A stretch of 11,595 bases of DNA from an uncultured Eggerthellaceae bacterium (GTDB taxonomy: Bacteria; Actinomycetota; Coriobacteriia; Coriobacteriales; Eggerthellaceae): positions 48,345-59,939 of the forward strand of contig CAJUSL010000002.1 in NCBI GenBank assembly GCA_910589135.1, read 5' to 3'. A model generated the notes under the pieces. That model was given only the letters and a program-made list of their open reading frames with translations, searched no databases and was not told the DNA's origin. This document shows, piece after piece, positions 6,662 through 11,595 of this stretch (position 1 is the first letter of the stretch; each line of letters opens with the position of its first letter). The position numbers were made by a program, and so were the translations under genes.

Positions 6662-6683
6662 GCGTACACCAGCTGGTGTACGC
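6662..6683. promoter_or_regulatory. Perfect 22-bp palindrome in the divergent promoter region
   Basis: Left arm GCGTACACCAG (6662-6672) is the exact reverse complement of 6673-6683, with no spacer. It lies about 108 bp from the start codons of both divergent genes. No U-tract flanks it and no transcript ends here, so an operator for a homodimeric regulator is more likely than a terminator. A smaller palindrome, GGCCTAGGCC, lies just left at 6649-6658. Confidence 0.55.
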
Positions 6684-6790
6684 CCAAGGTTGTAATTAGG
6701 TAAAGCGAATGTGACAACGCTTGATTTCTGCCTTCCCGTTCGCAGGGGCGTGCTAATGTGCCCTCAACACAAGGAAGGAGAACGATTCCC

Positions 6791-8548
6791 ATGAACGAGA
6801 ATCAGAACACGAACCCCTACGGCGGAACGGGCCAGAATCCCGCATCCGACCCGACGAACCAGATGGGCTCCTCCGCGCAGCCCGGATCCGGCCAGCCCGG
6901 CGCAGCGCAGCCCTCGTCCCAAAGCTACAACCAGAGCTACGCTTACGGAACGGGGTCCACGGCGCCGATGCCCAACGCAGGCCAGGCGTCTTCGGGCGCA
7001 GCCTCAGCGTCTGGCGCCTCCGACGCCACGGCTTCCTATGCGCCGCCTTCCGGCGATCCCATTCCCGGAGTGACGGCTCCGGCAAGCGACCCTGCGCACG
7101 GCTACGCGCAGAACTCCGTGCATGCGCACTCGTCCCATGCCGCGGCTCCGTCCAAGCCGTCCGGCGGCAAGACGTTCCTCATCGCGTTCGCAGGCGCCTT
7201 GGTCGCGTGCGTGCTGGCGCTGGGCGTAGCTGCAGGCTTCGGCCTTATCGGCGGCTCCAAGTCCACCGTCAACCTGGGCGCGTCCGGGTCGGAATCGGTG
7301 CAGGCGGTCGAGGAGGAGGCGTCGCTGGCCGAGGCGGTCGCCGACAAGTGCCTTCCCTCCGTCGTTTCCATCAACGTGCTGGGGCAGGCGCAGTCAAGCG
7401 GCAACTCCATCTATGACTTCCTCTACGGCTACAACAACGACTCTGGCGAGCTGCAGGAAGTCAGCATGGGGTCGGGCGTGGTGCTTTCCGAGGACGGCTA
7501 CATCATCACAAACAACCACGTGGTGTCCAGCGGAAGCCAGTACGAGGTGACCATCGAGGGCGAGACCTATGAAGCCGACCTGGTTGGCACCGACGCCAGC
7601 TCGGACGTGGCCGTGCTGAAGGTGAAGGACGGAAGCGGCTTCACTCCCATGACGCTGGGCGACTCCGACAACATCACCATCGGCGAGTGGGTCATGTCCA
7701 TCGGCAGTCCCTTCGGCCTCGAGCAGTCGGTCGCCACCGGCATCGTGTCGGCCACCAGCCGCTCGCAGATCATGGACGCCTCCACCAGCATGCAGCAGGG
7801 CGGCTCGGGCGAGACCACCATCTATCCGAACATGATCCAGACCGATGCGGCCATCAACCCCGGCAACTCGGGCGGCGCGCTGGTCGACGCCAACGGCGAG
7901 CTGATCGGCATCAACACGCTTATCACCTCCTACTCGGGCAACTACTCGGGCGTCGGGTTCGCCATCCCCTCCAACTACGCCATTAACCTGGCGCAGTCCA
8001 TCATCGAGGGCAAGGAACCCACCCGGGCGCAGCTGGGCGTCACCATGACGAACGTCGACAAGTCCATCGCGCAGCGCTACGGCTTCGCCACCGACTCGGG
8101 CGCTTACATCTCCAGCGTGGTAGACGGGTCCTCCGCGCAGCAGGCTGGCCTTGAGGTGGGCGACATCATCACCGCCTTCGACGGCCAGAAGGTGTCTTCC
8201 TCCAGCGACGTCATGCTGGACGTGCGCACCAAGAACCCCGGCGACAAGGTGACCGTCACCATCAACCGCGACGGCGAGACCATGGACGTCGAGGTCACGC
8301 TTGGGACCTCCCAGGACTCGGGCGCTCCCACCACGCGCCAGAACAGCAGCAACGGCAGCGGCGGGAACGGCAACAGCGGCAACAACGGCGGCAACGGGCT
8401 CAACGGCATCTTCGGGCTGGAGGGGCGCGAACGCCGCGCGTGGTTCGCGCGAAAGCGGCAGGAAGGCGGCGAGACGGCCGCACGGACGCAGCCAGAGGGC
8501 TGCACACCCGGGAAGGGGCTTGCGATGCAGGCCCCTTTTCTTTGTTAA
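6791..8548 (+). CDS. htrA: HtrA/DegP-type membrane-anchored serine protease
   Basis: The 585-residue product degrades or refolds damaged proteins outside the membrane. ATG 6791 is chosen over GTG 6758 because AAGGAAGGAG (6771-6780) precedes it. Residues 1-125 are a Gln/Asn/Ser/Pro-rich cytoplasmic tail; the membrane anchor is at about 128-152. The chymotrypsin-like domain holds the triad: His243 in ITNNHVV, Asp272 in SSDVAVLKV, Ser360 in NPGNSGGALV, with SPFGLEQSVATGIVS before it. One PDZ domain covers about 412-505 (QLGVTM, AGLEVGDIITAFDG), then a Gly/Asn linker. The last ~45 residues are odd: Arg-rich, unlike a normal HtrA end, encoded over three hairpins, with the stop in the U-tract of a terminator. 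Either the true stop was lost by a late mutation or the extension is genuine. No clear promoter was found upstream. Confidence 0.92.
   Translation: MNENQNTNPYGGTGQNPASDPTNQMGSSAQPGSGQPGAAQPSSQSYNQSYAYGTGSTAPMPNAGQASSGAASASGASDATASYAPPSGDPIPGVTAPASDPAHGYAQNSVHAHSSHAAAPSKPSGGKTFLIAFAGALVACVLALGVAAGFGLIGGSKSTVNLGASGSESVQAVEEEASLAEAVADKCLPSVVSINVLGQAQSSGNSIYDFLYGYNNDSGELQEVSMGSGVVLSEDGYIITNNHVVSSGSQYEVTIEGETYEADLVGTDASSDVAVLKVKDGSGFTPMTLGDSDNITIGEWVMSIGSPFGLEQSVATGIVSATSRSQIMDASTSMQQGGSGETTIYPNMIQTDAAINPGNSGGALVDANGELIGINTLITSYSGNYSGVGFAIPSNYAINLAQSIIEGKEPTRAQLGVTMTNVDKSIAQRYGFATDSGAYISSVVDGSSAQQAGLEVGDIITAFDGQKVSSSSDVMLDVRTKNPGDKVTVTINRDGETMDVEVTLGTSQDSGAPTTRQNSSNGSGGNGNSGNNGGNGLNGIFGLEGRERRAWFARKRQEGGETAARTQPEGCTPGKGLAMQAPFLC
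8513..8547 (+). terminator. Rho-independent terminator of htrA
   Basis: An 11-bp stem (8513-8523 with 8527-8537, one G-U pair) closed by the three-base loop GAT is followed by TTCTTTGTT. It separates htrA from the pyrH block. Unusually, it lies within the annotated htrA frame, whose TAA is at 8546-8548. Confidence 0.85.
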
Positions 8549-8600
8549 TATGTAGCTAATGGAAACCGGTTCTGGGTTCGACCCGACATAGGAGGCTTCA

Positions 8601-9317
8601 ATGGCGGATGGTTACGAGTACGAACGCGTCCTGCTCAAGCTTTCGGGCGAGGCGCTTGCGGGCGACCAAGGCTACGGAATAGACCCCAAGGTCGTCAACG
8701 CCCTGGCTGTCGAGATCGCCGAGATCGTCAACGACGGCGTGCAGCTGGCGGTGGTGGTCGGCGGCGGCAACATCTTCCGAGGGCTGGCGGGTGCAGCCGA
8801 GGGCATGGACCGCGCGCAGGCCGACTACATCGGCATGCTCGCCACGGTGATGAACGCCCTGGCCCTGCAGGACGCCTTCGAGCGCCACGGCGTCTATTCG
8901 CGCGTCCAGAGCGCCATCAACATGCAGGAGGTCTCCGAGCCTTACATTCGCAGACGCGCCATCCGGCACCTGCAGAAGGGGCGCGTCGTCATCCTGGCGG
9001 CCGGCACGGGCAACCCGTACTTCACCACCGACACCACGGCGGCTCTGCGCGCGTGCGAGCTCGACGTGGACTGCCTGATGAAGGCGACCAAGGTCGACGG
9101 CGTCTACGACTGCGACCCCGCGAAGAACGCCGACGCGAAGCGCTTCGACCACATCAGCTACATGGAGGTCCTTCAGCGCGGCCTCAACGTGATGGACGCC
9201 ACCGCCACCTCGCTGTGCATGGACAACGAGGTGCCGATGATCGTCTTCGACCTTACCAAGCCCGGCAACATCCAGGCGGCGCTCCGCGGCCAGGACGTGG
9301 GCACGACCATCGACTAG
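8601..9317 (+). CDS. pyrH: UMP kinase
   Basis: The 238-residue enzyme phosphorylates UMP to UDP with ATP in the cytoplasm, the entry to UTP, CTP and UDP-sugars; the bacterial form belongs to the amino-acid kinase fold and is hexameric. Visible signatures: LLKLSGEAL (11-19) with Lys13, GGGNIFRG (54-61), DYIGMLATVMNALAL (75-89), GTGNPYFTTDT (135-145) and KATKVDGVYDCDP (161-173). Length is normal. AGGAGG at 8590-8595 is five bases before ATG. It begins the pyrH-frr-uppS-cdsA run, 52 bases after the htrA stop and beyond its terminator, so a promoter should lie around 8540-8585; no clear -35/-10 pair can be named. In many bacteria pyrH follows rpsB-tsf; here htrA takes that place. Confidence 0.97.
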   Translation: MADGYEYERVLLKLSGEALAGDQGYGIDPKVVNALAVEIAEIVNDGVQLAVVVGGGNIFRGLAGAAEGMDRAQADYIGMLATVMNALALQDAFERHGVYSRVQSAINMQEVSEPYIRRRAIRHLQKGRVVILAAGTGNPYFTTDTTAALRACELDVDCLMKATKVDGVYDCDPAKNADAKRFDHISYMEVLQRGLNVMDATATSLCMDNEVPMIVFDLTKPGNIQAALRGQDVGTTID

Positions 9318-9359
9318 AAGCCAAGCAGGCCCACGGAGGGCCGCGGGAGGGGAGGGATT

Positions 9360-9923
9360 ATGTCTGAGGTGGACGCAATTCTGAACAAGGCCAGGACGGC
9401 CATGGACAAGACCATCGCCAATCTGGAGGACAACTTCGCCAACGTGAGGACGGGCCGCGCGAACGCCATGGTGCTCAACCGCATCATGGTCGACTACTAC
9501 GGCACCCCCACGCCCATCAACCAGATGGCCGGCGTCAAGACGCCCGAGGCGCACCTGCTCGTCATCGAGCCGTGGGACAAGTCGTCGGTGAAGGACATCG
9601 AGCGCGCCATCCTCGACAGCGACCTGGGCGTCACCCCGAACAGCGACGGCACCGTCATCCGCCTTCCGTTCCCCTCGCTCACCGAGGAGCGCCGCAAGGA
9701 GCTGGCGAAGCAGTGCCGCACCTATGCCGAGGAAGCGCGCGTGGCCGTGCGCAACGCCCGCCGCGACGGCAACAACGCCGCCCAGCGCGCGCAGAAGGAA
9801 GAGGACCTGCCGGAGGACCAGGCCAACCGTGCCGAGAAGGCCATCCAGAAGATGACCGACGAGCACATCGAGAAGATCGACGACCTTCTGAAGAAGAAGG
9901 AAGCCGACATCATGGAGGTGTAA
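9360..9923 (+). CDS. frr: Ribosome recycling factor
   Basis: The 187-residue protein splits post-termination ribosomes together with EF-G, in the cytoplasm. Family signatures: NVRTGRANAMVL (28-39), VDYYGTPTPINQMA (44-57), the PWD turn at 71-73, RLPFPSLTEERRKEL (101-115) and the basic VRNARRDGNN (130-139). The three-helix bundle and hinge domain order is as usual, and length is normal (about 185). A purine-rich GGGAGGGGAGGGATT leads straight into ATG 9360. It is 42 bases after pyrH; that gap holds a small GGCCC/GGGCC stem (9328-9342) just before the ribosome site but no terminator, so the two genes are probably co-transcribed. Confidence 0.97.
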   Translation: MSEVDAILNKARTAMDKTIANLEDNFANVRTGRANAMVLNRIMVDYYGTPTPINQMAGVKTPEAHLLVIEPWDKSSVKDIERAILDSDLGVTPNSDGTVIRLPFPSLTEERRKELAKQCRTYAEEARVAVRNARRDGNNAAQRAQKEEDLPEDQANRAEKAIQKMTDEHIEKIDDLLKKKEADIMEV

Positions 9924-9951
9924 GCACTTCGTCCTTGGCGGATTCGGCGGA

Positions 9952-9988
9952 GTTGCATGAACAGGGGATGGAGCCCTGTTCATGCGGC
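9952..9988 (+). promoter_or_regulatory. Strong hairpin between frr and uppS
   Basis: GCATGAACAGGG (9955-9966) pairs perfectly with 9974-9985 across a seven-base loop; three more pairs, two of them G-U, extend it to 9952-9988. No U-tract follows, so it is probably not an intrinsic terminator. It may be an mRNA processing, stability or translation-control element. It overlaps the small ORF that leads into uppS. Confidence 0.6.
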
Positions 9989-10010
9989 AGGCCTTGAGAA
10001 GAGAATTTGA
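9957..10010 (+). CDS. Possible 17-residue leader peptide ahead of uppS
   Basis: ATG 9957, four bases after GGAG (9949-9952), opens the frame MNRGWSPVHAAGLEKRI. Its TGA (10008-10010) overlaps the TTG start of uppS (10007-10009). The start codon is inside the stem of the hairpin. It may serve to hand ribosomes on to a weak start; it may also be chance. Confidence 0.3.
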   Translation: MNRGWSPVHAAGLEKRI

Positions 10011-10783
10011 ACAGAAATCTGGCAGACATATTCCCCGAGGCGCCTGACGGGCTCGACGTGGGCGCGCTCGACCTTGCGCGCATCCCGCAGCACGTCGCCG
10101 TCATCATGGACGGCAACGGGCGATGGGCCAAGAAGCGCATGATGAACCGCCTGCGCGGACACTCCGCCGGCATCGAGGCCGTGCGCGAGACCATCCGCTG
10201 CGCGTCCGATTTGGGCGTGCGCTACCTCACCATCTACTCGTTCTCCACCGAGAATTGGAAGCGTCCGCAGGACGAGGTGGAAGGGCTCATGGAGCTGTTC
10301 GCGAAGACCATGCTCGCCGAGGTCGACGCCCTGCACGAGGAGGGCGTCCGCGTGATGACCGTCGGCGACCTCTCGGCGCTTCCCGCGGCCACGCGCGAGG
10401 CCTTCGAGCAGGCATGGGAGAGGACGCGCGGCAACGACGGCATGACGTTGGTCGTGGCCGTGAACTACGGCTCGCGCGCCGAGATCGTGCACGCCTTCCG
10501 CGAGTACCTGCGCGAAGCCGCCGACGCCGAGGCGGCCGGCATCGCCGCGCCCGTGCTTGACGAAGACGCAATCGCGTCGCGCCTGTACACGGCCGACGTG
10601 CCCGACCCCGAGGTCGTGATCCGCACCAGCGGCGAGATGCGCCTCTCCAACTTCCTGCTGTGGCAGTCGGCCTATTCCGAGTTCGTGAGCACCGACGTGC
10701 TGTGGCCCGACTTCGACCGTTACGAGCTTCTGCGCTGCCTGCTCGACTACCAGGCGCGCGACCGCCGCTTCGGAGGCGTCTAG
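10007..10783 (+). CDS. uppS: Undecaprenyl diphosphate synthase (cis-prenyltransferase)
   Basis: The 258-residue enzyme adds cis-isoprene units from IPP to make the C55 lipid carrier for peptidoglycan and other wall polymers; it acts at the inner face of the membrane. Signatures: HVAVIMDGNGRWAKKR (29-44) with the Mg-binding Asp35, RGHSAG (50-55), FSTENWKRP (79-87), PEVVIRTSGEMRLSNFLLWQ (201-220), Glu225 and WPDF (233-236). The start is TTG 10007: an in-frame TGA at 9995 rules out anything earlier, and the next clear start would be well inside the protein. The ribosome site is poor (AGAAGAG), and the stop of a 17-codon ORF overlaps the TTG, so coupled re-initiation is possible. cdsA begins on the next base after the stop. 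Confidence 0.95.
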   Translation: MNRNLADIFPEAPDGLDVGALDLARIPQHVAVIMDGNGRWAKKRMMNRLRGHSAGIEAVRETIRCASDLGVRYLTIYSFSTENWKRPQDEVEGLMELFAKTMLAEVDALHEEGVRVMTVGDLSALPAATREAFEQAWERTRGNDGMTLVVAVNYGSRAEIVHAFREYLREAADAEAAGIAAPVLDEDAIASRLYTADVPDPEVVIRTSGEMRLSNFLLWQSAYSEFVSTDVLWPDFDRYELLRCLLDYQARDRRFGGV

Positions 10784-11595
10784 GTGGCCGGCTTCGTGGA
10801 CACCGAGGAGGTGCCTTGCGCCGGGGGCGTTCCCGGTGACGGCCTGACCGAGAAGCAGGTGCGTGCGCGCATACGCCTGCGCAGGCAGACGGCGCAGCTC
10901 ATCGAGCAGCAGCGCGAGCGCAACGCGCGAAGCGGACATGTGCAGGCCGAGGACGCGCTGCCCGACATCGTCTACTGTCCCGAGGACGCGCCGGAAGGCC
11001 CCCCTTGGCGCTACGACCTGACGCCCGAGCAGCTCGCCGAGCGGCAGGCGAAGAAGTTCCGCAGGAGCGAGCAGCGCTCGCGCGTGAAGACCAAGGCGCT
11101 GGAGAAGACCCCGGACAAGCTGCGCAACCCGTCGAATTTGCAGGTGCGCTTCCGCACGGGCCTCATCTATACGCTGGTCACCATCGCCTGCGTGTTCGCG
11201 GGCAACATCCCCACGCTGCTGTACCTCATGCTGATGGCCGGCATCTGCGCGGGCGAGTTCTACTACATGCTGCGCTCCGACGCCAAGCTGCCCAACGAGA
11301 TGCTCGGCATCACCGGCGCCGTGCTGTTCCTGCCGGCGACGTACGTGTGGGGGCTGACGGGCGCCATGGTGGTGGCGGTGGCGCTGCTGCTCGCGCTGCT
11401 CGTCTGGTACGTGTTCTGGCTGAAGGCGCGCATCCCCGACGTGGGGATCAGCTTCTTCGGAGCCGCCTACACTGGGCTTATGCTGTGCGGACTTCTGATC
11501 GTGCGGCAGTCCGTGGAGGCGCCCTGGGGCGGCGTGGTGCTGTTCCTGCTGTTCCTGAGCGTCTGGGCCAACGACGCGTTCGCCTACTTCGTCGG
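10784..11595 (+). CDS. cdsA: CDP-diacylglycerol synthase, 5' part (continues past window)
   Basis: The frame starts at GTG 10784, directly after the uppS TAG, with GGAGG at 10772-10776 seven bases before it, and is open to the window end (270 codons). Phosphatidate cytidylyltransferase makes CDP-diacylglycerol from CTP and phosphatidic acid, the branch point of phospholipid synthesis, in the membrane. Residues 125-268 form at least five hydrophobic helices, and SVWANDAFAYFVG at the edge matches the family's conserved D-x2-AYxxGR region; the C-terminal signature is not in the window. Residues 1-120 are hydrophilic, with a charged helix (VRARIRLRRQTAQLIEQQRE), a Pro-rich stretch and a basic region, and have no counterpart in typical CdsA. 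This extension is presumably cytoplasmic and of unknown role. Confidence 0.88.
   Translation, partial: MAGFVDTEEVPCAGGVPGDGLTEKQVRARIRLRRQTAQLIEQQRERNARSGHVQAEDALPDIVYCPEDAPEGPPWRYDLTPEQLAERQAKKFRRSEQRSRVKTKALEKTPDKLRNPSNLQVRFRTGLIYTLVTIACVFAGNIPTLLYLMLMAGICAGEFYYMLRSDAKLPNEMLGITGAVLFLPATYVWGLTGAMVVAVALLLALLVWYVFWLKARIPDVGISFFGAAYTGLMLCGLLIVRQSVEAPWGGVVLFLLFLSVWANDAFAYFV

Noticed and set aside
6662..6683. Palindrome as a bidirectional terminator
   Set aside because: The flanking genes diverge, so no transcript ends here, and there is no U-tract on either side.
6758..6790. Upstream GTG start for htrA
   Set aside because: The ribosome site at 6771-6780 lies after it and serves ATG 6791.
8338..8400. 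Gly/Asn/Ser codon repeats in htrA as a DNA repeat element
   Set aside because: They are an in-frame low-complexity linker after the PDZ domain, common in this kind of protein.
8598..9983. Minus-strand open frame of 461 codons opposite pyrH and frr
   Set aside because: It is a shadow of GC-rich codon bias: low-complexity Arg/His/Val/Leu-rich sequence, opposite two unmistakable conserved genes.
9980..10939. Minus-strand open frame of 319 codons opposite uppS
   Set aside because: Same reason; it runs across the uppS-cdsA junction and resembles no protein family.

Overview
The window reads as a piece of a high-GC actinobacterial chromosome, most likely class Coriobacteriia (Eggerthellales-like). 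I infer this from the conserved pyrH-frr-uppS-cdsA block, a GC-rich htrA with a hydrophilic N-terminus, and a neighbouring set of short zinc-ribbon membrane proteins with YARHG and DUF6273-type domains, which I associate with that group. No rRNA, tRNA, CRISPR array or recognisable insertion sequence is visible. The lineage call is inference.

Layout. (1) Positions 1-5146, plus strand, visibly AT-richer than the rest: the 3' end of a VWA-YARHG protein gene, a soluble coiled-coil protein with three zinc ribbons, a one-pass membrane protein (zinc ribbon, TM, DUF6273-like domain), a 767-bp gap with decayed-looking sequence and short repeats, a four-helix zinc-ribbon membrane protein, and, overlapping it by ATGA, a one-pass zinc-ribbon membrane protein with a large extracytoplasmic part. 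All six ribbons have the same spacing, C-x2-C-x10-C-x2-C. (2) 5147-5372: a short gap between convergent genes, with a possible 37-residue ORF. (3) 5373-6554, minus strand: a solitary AAA_14/DUF4143 ATPase. (4) 6555-6790: a divergent control region with two TCAGTnnnTGAACA repeats 22 bp apart and a perfect 22-bp palindrome. (5) 6791-8548: an HtrA/DegP-type membrane-anchored serine protease, ending inside a strong terminator hairpin. (6) 8601-11595: pyrH, frr, uppS and the 5' part of cdsA, all plus strand.

How the genes work together. The last block links UMP phosphorylation, ribosome recycling, undecaprenyl diphosphate synthesis (the lipid carrier for the cell wall) and CDP-diacylglycerol synthesis (phospholipids). 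It looks like one transcription unit starting after the htrA terminator; frr-uppS carries a hairpin and a 17-codon ORF whose stop overlaps the uppS TTG start, and uppS-cdsA is contiguous. HtrA handles envelope protein quality and is transcribed separately. The zinc-ribbon cluster has no known function; its members share a presumed cytoplasmic zinc ribbon and most project a domain across the membrane, so an envelope-associated complex or sensing set is a reasonable hypothesis, not a demonstrated one.
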